From Bacillota bacterium (lineage in GTDB: Bacteria; Bacillota; Bacilli; Paenibacillales; NBRC-103111): a DNA stretch of 64,000 nt. Location: contig JAEWIS010000058.1 in the NCBI GenBank assembly GCA_023386955.1, forward strand, positions 1 to 64,000, written 5' to 3'. Position 1 is the first letter of the stretch, and every line of letters starts with the position of its first letter. Below are positions 23,618 through 32,090 of the stretch, in pieces. Below the pieces are notes generated by a model. It searched no databases and had not been told where the DNA came from. It was given only the letters and a program-made list of their open reading frames with translations. The translations under genes and the position numbers were made by a program.

Positions 23618-24820
23618 TTATCCCTGCCCTTCCAGACGGCGTCCGTTCACCCACACGCCGGATAAGGCCAACTCCCGGTCCAGCCAGAGCAAATCCGCTT
23701 GTTTGCCCGGGGCAATACTCCCGGTTTCGTGGTAGATGCCCAACTCCCGGGCGGGGTTGCCGCTGGCCGCTTTGCTGGCGTCGCGGAGGCTCATGCCTGC
23801 CGCTGTGACAGCGTGGCGGAAAGCGCCCAGCATGGTCAGTGTGCTTCCCGCCAGGGCGCCGCCCTCCTTCAGCCGGGCTACCCCGCCGTCCACCACCACA
23901 TCCAGCTCACCCAGCTTATAGTCGCCGGCGGGAAGGCCGCAGGCAGACATCGAGTCGGTGACCAGCACCAGACCGTCCGGACCCTTGGCCTGGGCCAGGA
24001 GGCGGATGCAGGAGTGGTGGACATGGTGCCCGTCGGCGATAACCTCCGCCTGAATCCGGCTGTCCGTCATAACCGCGCCTACAGTGCCCGGCTCCCGGTG
24101 GTGCAGCCCCTTCATGGCGTTGAAGGTATGCACCGCATGGGTCAGCCCATGATCGGCAGCGGCGGTGATCTCGTCATAGGTGGCATCAGTATGGCCGGCG
24201 GATGCCACGATGCCGTGATCGGCCAGCCAGCCGATCAGCTCCAGGGCCCCCTCCCGTTCGGGGGCCAGGGTTACTACACGGATGAGGCCCGGATACTGGG
24301 CCTCCCAGGCCTCCAGCCAATCCCGGCGGGGCGGCATAATATAGGCCGGGTTCTGGGCTCCGGGCCACTTGGGGCTGATGAACGGCCCCTCCAGGTGAAC
24401 ACCGCCCAGCTTGGCACCGGGCATAGGGCCGCTCCGGTAGGCCCATGCCGTCTCCAGCACCCGGTTGATGCTCTCCCGGGAGGCAGTGACAGTGGTGGCC
24501 AGAATGGTGGTGGTCCCGTTCAAGGCATGGTGCACTGTTATATTGTCGTAAGCAGAGGCTTCCGCATCCATAAAGTCGCTGCCATGCCCGCCATGCACAT
24601 GGAGATCGATAAAACCGGGCACCACATAACCGCCGGCGGCTTCAATCACAGTGGCAGAACCGGAGGCAAAAGGACTTTCAGCGAATGCCTCCCGGGTGCC
24701 GGCAAACTCGATCTGCTCTCCTTGAAAGCAGACGACGCCATCTTCAAGAACAGCTTCCTCTGTGATTACGGTCGCTCCTTGTAGGACCGTACGTCCCGGT
24801 TCAGACTTGTTGTTTGCCAT
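23618..24820 (-). CDS. nagA: N-acetylglucosamine-6-phosphate deacetylase
   Basis: A 400-residue amidohydrolase that converts GlcNAc-6-phosphate to glucosamine-6-phosphate. The HVHG metal motif is in GFIDLHVHGGHGSDFMD, and GVHLEGPF, ASAGHTDATYDE, HTFNAMKG and LVTDSMSACG are all present. GGGAGGT lies six bases before ATG 24820, so the gene overlaps the end of nagB by 20 bp and translation is probably coupled. An ATG at 24844 is open but has no ribosome site. Confidence 0.95.
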   Translation of the reverse strand: MANNKSEPGRTVLQGATVITEEAVLEDGVVCFQGEQIEFAGTREAFAESPFASGSATVIEAAGGYVVPGFIDLHVHGGHGSDFMDAEASAYDNITVHHALNGTTTILATTVTASRESINRVLETAWAYRSGPMPGAKLGGVHLEGPFISPKWPGAQNPAYIMPPRRDWLEAWEAQYPGLIRVVTLAPEREGALELIGWLADHGIVASAGHTDATYDEITAAADHGLTHAVHTFNAMKGLHHREPGTVGAVMTDSRIQAEVIADGHHVHHSCIRLLAQAKGPDGLVLVTDSMSACGLPAGDYKLGELDVVVDGGVARLKEGGALAGSTLTMLGAFRHAVTAAGMSLRDASKAASGNPARELGIYHETGSIAPGKQADLLWLDRELALSGVWVNGRRLEGQG

Positions 24821-25544
24821 GAAAGCACCTCCCGGCTTCCTCATCCAGCAGAACGACCAGATTGGGATGGGTTTGCAAGAGCGAAGCGGGAATTTCCGTC
24901 CGGATGGGGCCGGTCAGAGCCTCGTGAACAATTTCCGCTTTATCTTTTCCGCGGACCACCAGAAGGATGGTTTTGGCCTTCAGGATCATGCCGACGCCCA
25001 TGGTCAAGGCGTGGGTGGGCACCTGCTCGATGGAATCGAAGAACCGGGCGTTGGCCTGGCGGGTGGATTCCCGCAGCTTCACCACATGAGTGCCGCTGTT
25101 CAGCGACTGGTCAGGCTCATTGAAGCCGATGTGGCCGTTATGGCCGAGGCCCAGAATCTGCAGGTCTATCTGCTTGGCTTCCTCCAGCAGCAGGTCATAC
25201 CTGCGGCATTCGGCCTCCAAATCCGCTGCCGTACCGTTGGGAATATGGCATTGGGCTGCAGGCAGATCAATATGGCGGAACAGGTGCTGGTCCATATAGG
25301 TGTGGTAGCTTTCGGGATGGTCCAGAGGCAAACCCGCGTATTCATCCAGGTTGAAGGAGGTGGCCAGCTTGAAGCTCACCAGGCCTTTTTTGAAGCTGCT
25401 GACCAATTCCTCATAAATGCCGATGGGAGTGCTGCCTGTGGCCAGCCCCAGCACAGCCCGTGGATTGGTCTGGATCAGGCCGGTAATAATGCCTGCTCCT
25501 GCAGCGTTCAGCTCTTGATTGGTGCGGAAGGTTAAAATGTTCAT
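24801..25544 (-). CDS. nagB: Glucosamine-6-phosphate deaminase
   Basis: A 247-residue NagB that converts glucosamine-6-phosphate to fructose-6-phosphate and ammonia. Family motifs are GLATGSTPIGIYEEL, SFNLDEYAGLPLDHPESYHTYM (active-site aspartate region) and ILGLGHNGHIGFNEP. The ATG overlaps the rpiR stop in an ATGA arrangement, a mark of translational coupling. It is shorter than the Escherichia coli enzyme because it lacks the C-terminal allosteric extension, as in other Firmicutes. Confidence 0.95.
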   Translation of the reverse strand: MNILTFRTNQELNAAGAGIITGLIQTNPRAVLGLATGSTPIGIYEELVSSFKKGLVSFKLATSFNLDEYAGLPLDHPESYHTYMDQHLFRHIDLPAAQCHIPNGTAADLEAECRRYDLLLEEAKQIDLQILGLGHNGHIGFNEPDQSLNSGTHVVKLRESTRQANARFFDSIEQVPTHALTMGVGMILKAKTILLVVRGKDKAEIVHEALTGPIRTEIPASLLQTHPNLVVLLDEEAGRCFHGKQQV

Positions 25545-26404
25545 AGGTTCGATCCTTTCTCCCGGCGGTATTTGTTGACCATTTGGAAGGAACGCTCCAA
25601 ATGGGGCACATGCTCGTCAAACTGCCGGCTCAAGAGAGCCGTGAACAGAATGTCAATGATATGAAGCTGGGCGATCCGCGATGCCATATCCCCCCGGTGC
25701 ATGCCTGATTCCAGTGAGGAGGTAAAAAGGGGGATATCAGCCGCAGCAGCCAATGTATTGGGGCCGTAACGGGTCAGGGACACCGCTTTGGCCCCGCCTT
25801 CCTTGGCGCAGCGGACGGAGTCGATGATCTCCGGTGTTTCGCCCGAGTAGGAGACGGCGATCACCAGATCGCCCGGTCCCAGGTTGGAGGCGGAGGTAAT
25901 CTGCATATGGGGGTCCGTAAAGCACTGGGCCCGTTTCCCGATGCGGATCAGCTTCTGGGCAAAATCGGAGGCCACTATGCCAGAGGTGGCGACCCCGTAC
26001 AGATCAATCCGCTCTGCGGACTGCAGCAGCTCCAATACGGCCTCAAGCTGGCGGTAGTCTACCAGGCGGGTGGTATCGGAGATGGAGTGAATGTGATTGG
26101 CCTCTATGGCGGAGACGATGCCGGGAAGACTGTTGCCGGCTACAATGTCCTGGTAGGTCTCCGGCAAAGGCTTCATGGCCAGCTCGGCAGCGATTTTCAT
26201 CTTCAGGTCGGCAAAGCCGTTGGTCTGGATCAGCTTGCAGAACCGGGAGATGGAGGCGGTGCTGGCATTGGCGGCTTCGGAGAGCTCCTTAATGCCCATG
26301 CGGATCATCAGCTCCGGCTGCTCCAGAATAAAAGCGGCGATTTCCCGGTCCTTGGGGCTAAGCTCCGATAATCGCTCTTGGATCGAATGCAAGATGCCGG
26401 TCAT
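25541..26404 (-). CDS. RpiR/MurR-family regulator with SIS domain
   Basis: A 287-residue regulator: an N-terminal RpiR helix-turn-helix (LSPKDREIAAFIL, then IKELSEAANASTASISRFCKLI) at about residues 1-75 and a SIS phosphosugar-binding domain at about 125-260 (IDLYGVATSGIVASDF, VIAVSYSGETPEIID). It is the first gene of an operon with nagB, nagA and the CBM9-like gene and most likely responds to an amino-sugar phosphate. Direct repeats in the promoter region are the likely operators. Regulation of nag genes by an RpiR protein, instead of the GntR-type NagR, is a variant arrangement. Confidence 0.92.
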   Translation of the reverse strand: MTGILHSIQERLSELSPKDREIAAFILEQPELMIRMGIKELSEAANASTASISRFCKLIQTNGFADLKMKIAAELAMKPLPETYQDIVAGNSLPGIVSAIEANHIHSISDTTRLVDYRQLEAVLELLQSAERIDLYGVATSGIVASDFAQKLIRIGKRAQCFTDPHMQITSASNLGPGDLVIAVSYSGETPEIIDSVRCAKEGGAKAVSLTRYGPNTLAAAADIPLFTSSLESGMHRGDMASRIAQLHIIDILFTALLSRQFDEHVPHLERSFQMVNKYRREKGSNL

Positions 26405-26424
26405 AAGCTTCCCTCACGTTTTAT

Positions 26425-26470
26425 GAAAATATATTTACGAAAATTACATATTTTTAAGAAAATAATTTAC
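26425..26470 (-). promoter_or_regulatory. Likely RpiR operator repeats of the nag operon
   Basis: The AT-rich 70 bp upstream of the RpiR start hold GAAAATATATTTAC (26425-26438), GAAAATTAC (26439-26447) and GAAAATAATTTAC (26458-26470) in direct orientation. Repeated half-sites of this kind are common for RpiR regulators. A promoter is presumably embedded here, but the AT-rich sequence gives no unique -10 choice. Confidence 0.5.
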
Positions 26471-26573
26471 ATGCTTATCATATCAAATTCCCCTCCCGCC
26501 TGCAATACCCTGCCTGCTTGGCCCACTGATTTATGCTATAGTACAAGTAGAAAAGCATGATGGAAGGCAGGGA

Positions 26574-27476
26574 TTGGCATTGACCCTTTACCCCGCAAAT
26601 AAGCAGCTGACCGATTATCCGCAAATTCAAGGGGAGTTCCCTTTTCTTCTGAGCATAAATGAGCTGACCCGCCCGTTTCCCGCCCACCGCCATGACTTTC
26701 TGGAATGTTCGCTGGTGCTGGAGGGAGAAGGCTGGGAGGTCGTGAATGGCATCCGCCACGAGATGTTGCCGGGGACATTTACCTTTTTGCTGCCGTTCCA
26801 GGTGCATGAGCTGGGGGTTGCCCCCGGCCAGGTTCTCCGGCTTTATAACTGCATGTTTGACAGGGAGTGGCTGACCTTCGGCATGAATGGGGGAGGGCTT
26901 CTGGGCAAGCTGCTATTCCGGGAGGAGGGCGGGGCTGCCTTTGTCCAACTGTCAGCTGAGGAGACGGCGGAGATTGCCGGGCTGTTCGGCAATATGGAGC
27001 GGGAGATAGCGGAAAAGGGCAGATGGTCCAGGGAGATGGTCCGCCTGAAGCTTTCGGAGCTCTTGATCCGCTTCGACCGGTTCTGCGGCCCACGGGGTAT
27101 AATCCGGACCGGGGAGCTGCCGGAGCGCGGCTCCGTCTGGCCGGCCATCCGGCATATCCAGTACCACTACCGGGAGGAGCTGACCTTGGCAGGCCTGGCC
27201 AAGGAATTCGGCTTCAGCATTCCGTATCTAAGCGCGGAGATCAAGCGGAAAACCGGAATGAATTTTCTGGCGCTGCTCCATTCCATCCGGATTCAGCATG
27301 CCTGCGGCCTGCTTTTGTCCACCTCTCTCACCGGGATGGATATTGCCGTGGAGGCGGGCTTTAATTCGTACAAAGCCTTCATGCGCAACTTCCGCGCCAC
27401 CATGGGGATGACACCGGGCGAGTACCGCCGGGAGAACCATGAGTTCCGGGAGGGAAATGAACCGTCATCCCCATAA
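26574..27476 (+). CDS. AraC-family regulator
   Basis: A 300-residue regulator with an N-terminal cupin-like sensor (FPAHRHDFLECSLVLEGEGWEVVNG is the metal/sugar-binding barrel signature) and a C-terminal AraC domain at about residues 190-290 (LTLAGLAKEFGFSIPYLSAEIKRKTGMNF and MDIAVEAGFNSYKAFMRNFRATMGMTPGEYR). No ATG exists near the beginning; the start is a TTG at 26574, or a second TTG at 26580, after GGAAGG. It is divergent from the nag operon. Its target is unknown. Confidence 0.88.
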   Translation: MALTLYPANKQLTDYPQIQGEFPFLLSINELTRPFPAHRHDFLECSLVLEGEGWEVVNGIRHEMLPGTFTFLLPFQVHELGVAPGQVLRLYNCMFDREWLTFGMNGGGLLGKLLFREEGGAAFVQLSAEETAEIAGLFGNMEREIAEKGRWSREMVRLKLSELLIRFDRFCGPRGIIRTGELPERGSVWPAIRHIQYHYREELTLAGLAKEFGFSIPYLSAEIKRKTGMNFLALLHSIRIQHACGLLLSTSLTGMDIAVEAGFNSYKAFMRNFRATMGMTPGEYRRENHEFREGNEPSSP

Positions 27477-27560
27477 GCGCCGGCAAGGTGCGGCCTTCTT
27501 CAGACGTTTGGGAATGCAGTTTTGTTCGAAAAGAACAGTGTCCTGACGCGGCTGATTCTG

Positions 27561-27743
27561 TAACGGAACTTAGCGACCGTTAGACGCGAAAAAAGCGGGG
27601 GTTGCTGACCTAACGGAACTCAAAGACGCTTAGCGGGGGTAAGCCGTCATGATGCGGCGGATATTCCCCTCTAAGCGCTTCTTAGTTCCGTTAAAAATAC
27701 AAACTCGTGATTTTGGGGCTGTAACGGCTTCTGAGTTCCGTTA
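27561..27743. repeat. Four-palindrome repeat module, family B, copy 2
   Basis: Units of the TAACGG-N10-CCGTTA type lie at 27561-27582, 27611-27632, 27672-27693 and 27722-27743, two forward and two inverted, with steps of 50, 61 and 50 bp. The first and last are perfect inverted repeats in their six-base arms. The module occupies the 404-bp gap between two convergent genes (stops at 27476 and 27881). Nothing else was recognised in that gap. Confidence 0.85.
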
Positions 27744-27880
27744 GAAGCCAGCCGCCGATTCGACCACCTAACAACCGTCGCAGAGGAGAGGTGGGCATAG
27801 GTGTCTTCTGCGTGACGGTAGCGCTGTACGTGTGTCGGTTGCTTAAGTGTAGCCCTACATGCGTGTTTTTTAACCCCTGC

Positions 27881-28060
27881 TTATTGAGCCGGCTCCCATT
27901 TGCACCGGATCGGAGAAACAATGGAATTGTCCGCCTTCAATTCTTTAAAGGCCTTGTCCACTTCCTTGCGGTCCAGACCGGTGGCTTTTTCCACTTCGCC
28001 TGCCGTAACCGGCTTGCCTGCAGCCTTCATGGCCTCCAGCACTTCTTGCTTTGCACTCAT
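27881..28060 (-). CDS. Small winged-helix-like protein
   Basis: A 59-residue protein, MSAKQEVLEAMKAAGKPVTA followed by a second helix pair (EVEKATGLDRKEVDKAFKEL) and a basic C-terminal hairpin (SIVSPIRCKWEPAQ). The pattern is that of a minimal helix-turn-helix/winged-helix domain, and similar stand-alone proteins are common in Firmicutes. AAGGGGG lies eight bases before ATG 28060; an upstream GTG at 28069 is less likely. It could be a small DNA-binding regulator, but no target is evident. Confidence 0.75.
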   Translation of the reverse strand: MSAKQEVLEAMKAAGKPVTAGEVEKATGLDRKEVDKAFKELKADNSIVSPIRCKWEPAQ

Positions 28061-28147
28061 CGTAAGCACCCCCTTTCATAAAGCTGCGCACCTTCTATTC
28101 CAGGGGCCCGGTCTAGCCTCCCGTGTTTAGCACGCGTTAGCCAGCCG

Positions 28148-30085
28148 CTACCGGTTCTCGGAAGACGCCCACAGGCGCTTCGAGGACTTGCGCTCCTTCT
28201 TCACCGCGTACATTTTGAAATCCGCCTGCTTCAGAAGCGATTCCACATCCTCCCCATCCGAAGGATACAGGCTGATGCCGATGCTTGCCTGAACATTAAT
28301 TTCCCGGGCGCCCATCTGAATGCTTTTGCGCAGATGCTCCGAAATATTCTCCACCGCCGCCAGAGCCTCCTGCATGGTCCCGATACCCGGCAGCAGCATG
28401 GCAAATTCGTCCCCGCCCAGCCGCGCGGCGGAGAGACCCGACCGGGTCAGCTCATTCATCCGCCTGCCCAGCTCCCGGAGGACAATGTCCCCGTCCTCAT
28501 GGCCGTAAGTGTCATTGATGAATTTCAGATCATCCATATCGATATAAATGACGGCGAATACTCCACCGGCGGCCTTGGCGGCTTCGATGGCCTTTTCCAC
28601 CCGCTCATAGAACAGCTTCCGGTTGGACAAACCAGTCAGACTGTCGTTATAGGCCAAATAACTGATATAATCCTCCGCTTTTTTGCGCTCCGTAATGTCA
28701 TGAATAATGGAATAGATAATGGACCGTTTGCCGAAGGGAACAGCCGAGGAGTGGATCTCCACATCCCGGATATCGCCGTCGGCCAGTTTATGCTTCATGT
28801 GCAATACAGCGCTTTGCTCCTGCACAATGTGGCGGGCCATAGCCACTCCCTCCTGGAGGCTGGTGCCGTCCAGAGCGGTCAGCTTCATGGATTCGAACTC
28901 CTTGAAGGAATAACCGTAGAATGCCAGCGCCGCGTTATTCACGGACAAAATTTGCAGCGACTCTGGGTCCACCAGGCACATCACGGCGGAATGCTTGTCG
29001 AACATAGCCCGGAAGCGCTCTTCACTCTCCCGGAGCTTCCGTTCAAATTCCTGATGGATGCGGATTTCCTCCTGGAGCCGGTTCTTCACGGCGATATCCT
29101 GCCCGATCACCATAATACCCAGAATGTCACAGGTGCTTTTGTCCCTGATCCGGGAGAAGGAGAGGCGCAGCGGTATCATCCGCCCGGTGCTGCCCATAAG
29201 ATTGACCTCCGCATATGCGGTGGTATCGGAGGCAGTCTGTGCGTGCACAATGGTGTCAATGACATCCTTTTCCACACACAAATCCCGTAAGGGCAGATCG
29301 CTCAGATCCTCTTGGCTGTATCCAAGGAGCCCCACCGTCCGGCGGTTGATCCGCTGGATCCGGCCTTCCGGGGAGAGCAGGAAGAAGGAATCCATCATCT
29401 CCGTCAGAATCTCGTCATAGAGGACATGCTCCGACAAGGAGAACAAGCCGTAACGGTGGTTGGCTGCCGTTACGCCCAGGATTAGTGCAAGACTATACAG
29501 CTGTCCTGCTGTGGACAAATCGGGGTAACCCAAAACCGGCAGGATAAACTGGGAGACGAAATTGGCCGCAAAGGTCAAGGTGGCACTGGCCAGCACCAGA
29601 TTCAGCTGCTTGCGCTGGCGGCCGCTCCGGCTATTCAGCCGCATATGGAGGACAATGCCCAGCGCTGCCAGCTGGTAAACCACATCGTAGCCGCTGTCCA
29701 GCCATTGAAACACCAGCCCGGTTATTCCGGATGTGCCTGATTCGGCACCCATCATGAATACCCGCATGAACAAAAGGACAGCCGGAAGCACATAGAGCAA
29801 AGCCTGGGGAAGCGGCTTCTGGAACAATGGGATCCGGGCGAACCGGAGGGTGGTGTGAAGCACCAGCGCACTGAACAAACACCAGCCCACCGAGGAAAGC
29901 TTGACCCAAAACACGGAATTCTCCATGTAAACAAAAGCATACGCCAAGGACCAAACCGCCAGACTCAAACAAGTCAACGAAAACAGAATGCTGACGGCGT
30001 TTAATTTATATTTGGCTACCGGGTAAATTCCGGCTATGAGATACACCACAAACGCGGTGAGGGAGAATAGGGTATAGGCGGTCAT
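28148..30085 (-). CDS. Membrane diguanylate cyclase with two PAS domains (7TM-PAS-PAS-GGDEF)
   Basis: A 645-residue protein: seven to eight hydrophobic segments in residues 1-215 resemble the histidine kinase N-terminal 7TM sensor, then a PAS domain (about 225-340), a second PAS with its C-terminal motif (about 350-470), and a GGDEF domain (about 475-640) with intact RLGGDEF near residue 556. It should make cyclic di-GMP. The inhibitory RxxD site expected just before the active site reads RSGL, so product inhibition is probably absent. The gene begins 33 bp after the HD-GYP gene. The best ribosome site, GAGGAGG, is 15 bases from the ATG. Confidence 0.88.
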   Translation of the reverse strand: MTAYTLFSLTAFVVYLIAGIYPVAKYKLNAVSILFSLTCLSLAVWSLAYAFVYMENSVFWVKLSSVGWCLFSALVLHTTLRFARIPLFQKPLPQALLYVLPAVLLFMRVFMMGAESGTSGITGLVFQWLDSGYDVVYQLAALGIVLHMRLNSRSGRQRKQLNLVLASATLTFAANFVSQFILPVLGYPDLSTAGQLYSLALILGVTAANHRYGLFSLSEHVLYDEILTEMMDSFFLLSPEGRIQRINRRTVGLLGYSQEDLSDLPLRDLCVEKDVIDTIVHAQTASDTTAYAEVNLMGSTGRMIPLRLSFSRIRDKSTCDILGIMVIGQDIAVKNRLQEEIRIHQEFERKLRESEERFRAMFDKHSAVMCLVDPESLQILSVNNAALAFYGYSFKEFESMKLTALDGTSLQEGVAMARHIVQEQSAVLHMKHKLADGDIRDVEIHSSAVPFGKRSIIYSIIHDITERKKAEDYISYLAYNDSLTGLSNRKLFYERVEKAIEAAKAAGGVFAVIYIDMDDLKFINDTYGHEDGDIVLRELGRRMNELTRSGLSAARLGGDEFAMLLPGIGTMQEALAAVENISEHLRKSIQMGAREINVQASIGISLYPSDGEDVESLLKQADFKMYAVKKERKSSKRLWASSENR

Positions 30086-30118
30086 AGGGGAAATTCAAAT
30101 CCTCCTCTAAAGATTCCG

Positions 30119-31900
30119 TTAACCGGCTCCATGATTATGCTGATCCTGCCCGCCGTCCAGCAGCATCACGAATACCCGCACCACACGGGCATCAAACTGG
30201 GTGCCGGCCTGGCGCTCCAGCTCCCGGAAGGCCTCCTCCGGCGACATCATCTTCTTCCGGTAAGGGCGGACACTGGTCATCGCGTCATAAGCGTCGGCTA
30301 CGGATACAATCTTGGACAGGAGTCCGATTTCGCTGCCCTTAAGGCCGCGGGGATAACCGGTTCCGTCCACCCGTTCGTGGTGCTCGTGCACAATTTTACG
30401 GCTGTTGTCCAGAAAATGCAGACCCTCCAGAAGCTTGTCCCCAATGGCGGGATGCTTTTTCATCATTTCGAACTCCTCGGGGCCGAAGCTGCCTTGGTTG
30501 TTCAGGATATGCTCGGGGATGCCGATTTTGCCGATGTCGTGGAGAATGCTGCCGAAGCGGAGATCGTGAAGCTCCTGGCGGCTCAGCTTCATGGCCCGTC
30601 CGATGGCCAGGGAATAATCCATGACCCGTTCGCAATGGCCCCGGGTATAGGCGTCCTTGACTTCAATGGCGTTGACCAGAGCCCGGACCGTTTCAAAATA
30701 ACTGCTCTGGTTTTCCCGGAGGCTGTTCTCCAGCTCATGCTGGATGCGGCCCCGCTCCTCCAGCAGCTCCCGGATTTCGCCGGCCATCTGCTCCACTTTT
30801 CTGCCCAACAGAGCAAATTCGTCATTAGAGCGGATGTCCAGGCTTACCTCATAATCACCTCTGGCGATTTTCTGGATGCCGGAGGCAATGCTCTGGATGG
30901 GCCGGGTGATGGCTCGGGACCGGTAGAAGCCGTAACTGCCGGCGATACAGGCCGCTGCAAGCACCAATATGGTAGATACGAGAAGATTCCTCAGCAGGGA
31001 TTGACGGAGGCTGTCCTCGTTGTAAATAATCTCGATAACGTTGATTTCATTGCTCCCTGCGGCATTCACCAGCCGGTAGGGGACATATTGATGAATGGCC
31101 TTTTTTCCTCCGTAAACAATCTCTGTTTCCACTGTTTCTAAGGTATCCTTGGCTTGGACAAAAGCAGGGAGATGCTCCCCCTCCACCCGGTAATTCAGCC
31201 CGCTGCCGTCCTTCTTGTAGGAAACCCCCAGATAATCGTAGAGGATCACCCGGTCGATAAACGGATTTTCCTGGACAACCGCCGTTTCGAAGTTATCGAA
31301 GGTGCTGGTTTTTAGCATGAGGAGGCGCGGGTCAATGAGGGTGCCCGTCTCAAAAATGTATTGCCCGTCCCCGGAGGGAAGATAGCAAAATTTAGTCAGA
31401 TTGGACTCGTTCAGGGACAGGCTGATCCGTGACCCGGCGAAGCCTCCCTCCCGCACCACTCCGTCGAGATAGCGGGTAAAGTCGCTGTACGGCTGGAAGT
31501 TCAGACCGATATCGCCCGGATTGGTGGCGGCAATAACCGTATAGCTCCGGTCAATGATATACAGATCCATATCCGGCTTGTCCGCAATAAAAGGCTGCAG
31601 ATCGAAGCCGATCCCCCCGTTCTGCAGATAACGGGTCCGCACCGCCTCCAGTATGGGCTGCGCCTCCTCTTCCATGGGACGCTCCACCAGCAGGTTCATC
31701 TGGTCGGCATCCGCCACGGTATTCCTGATCCGCTCCTCAATCATCCTCCGGTTCTGCCGGAAATTATCCTCAAGCAGATGTTTCACAAAGAAAAATTGGA
31801 AGGCGCCCATCAGACCGGACATGAGCAGAACAACGCTGAACAGCAGGAGTCCGAGCTTAAGCTTGAAGGGATAAAGAGATGGACGGCTCAGGGAAAGCAT
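30119..31900 (-). CDS. HD-GYP phosphodiesterase with extracellular sensor and HAMP
   Basis: The 593-residue product has one membrane segment near its start, an extracellular region of about 270 residues, a second membrane segment, a HAMP linker (about 350-400) and an HD-GYP domain from about 420. The catalytic blocks are intact: HCERV, ILHDIGKIGIP near residue 453, HHERVDGTGYPRGLKG near 507, and VADAYDAMTS. It should hydrolyse cyclic di-GMP. I use the ATG at 31900, preceded by AGGTGA; the frame is open to 31993 without a ribosome site. It forms an operon with the cyclase gene just downstream, so opposing activities are made together. Confidence 0.85.
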   Translation of the reverse strand: MLSLSRPSLYPFKLKLGLLLFSVVLLMSGLMGAFQFFFVKHLLEDNFRQNRRMIEERIRNTVADADQMNLLVERPMEEEAQPILEAVRTRYLQNGGIGFDLQPFIADKPDMDLYIIDRSYTVIAATNPGDIGLNFQPYSDFTRYLDGVVREGGFAGSRISLSLNESNLTKFCYLPSGDGQYIFETGTLIDPRLLMLKTSTFDNFETAVVQENPFIDRVILYDYLGVSYKKDGSGLNYRVEGEHLPAFVQAKDTLETVETEIVYGGKKAIHQYVPYRLVNAAGSNEINVIEIIYNEDSLRQSLLRNLLVSTILVLAAACIAGSYGFYRSRAITRPIQSIASGIQKIARGDYEVSLDIRSNDEFALLGRKVEQMAGEIRELLEERGRIQHELENSLRENQSSYFETVRALVNAIEVKDAYTRGHCERVMDYSLAIGRAMKLSRQELHDLRFGSILHDIGKIGIPEHILNNQGSFGPEEFEMMKKHPAIGDKLLEGLHFLDNSRKIVHEHHERVDGTGYPRGLKGSEIGLLSKIVSVADAYDAMTSVRPYRKKMMSPEEAFRELERQAGTQFDARVVRVFVMLLDGGQDQHNHGAG

Positions 31901-32030
31901 GGATGGGGGGATCACCTGCCAGAAGATAATGGATGGGGAGCTTGAAAGATATATATGTATTGTATATAGAATTCGGGAAAAAGGATATATCATCTATAAA
32001 AAATCAACCTGTTTTCTAAATTCCGCCTCA

Positions 32031-32046
32031 TTGTAAACACTTACAG
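32031..32046. promoter_or_regulatory. cre-like palindrome before the Msm-type importer
   Basis: TTGTAAACACTTACAG contains the dyad TGTAA-ACAC-TTACA and matches the CcpA-site consensus at 14 of 16 positions. It lies 45 bp upstream of the lipoprotein start, in the divergent region shared with the HD-GYP gene. A LacI-type operator is an alternative reading. Confidence 0.5.
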
Positions 32047-32090
32047 GAAAAGGGATAATGACCGTATCAAAGCATAAGGGGGATTTGTTT

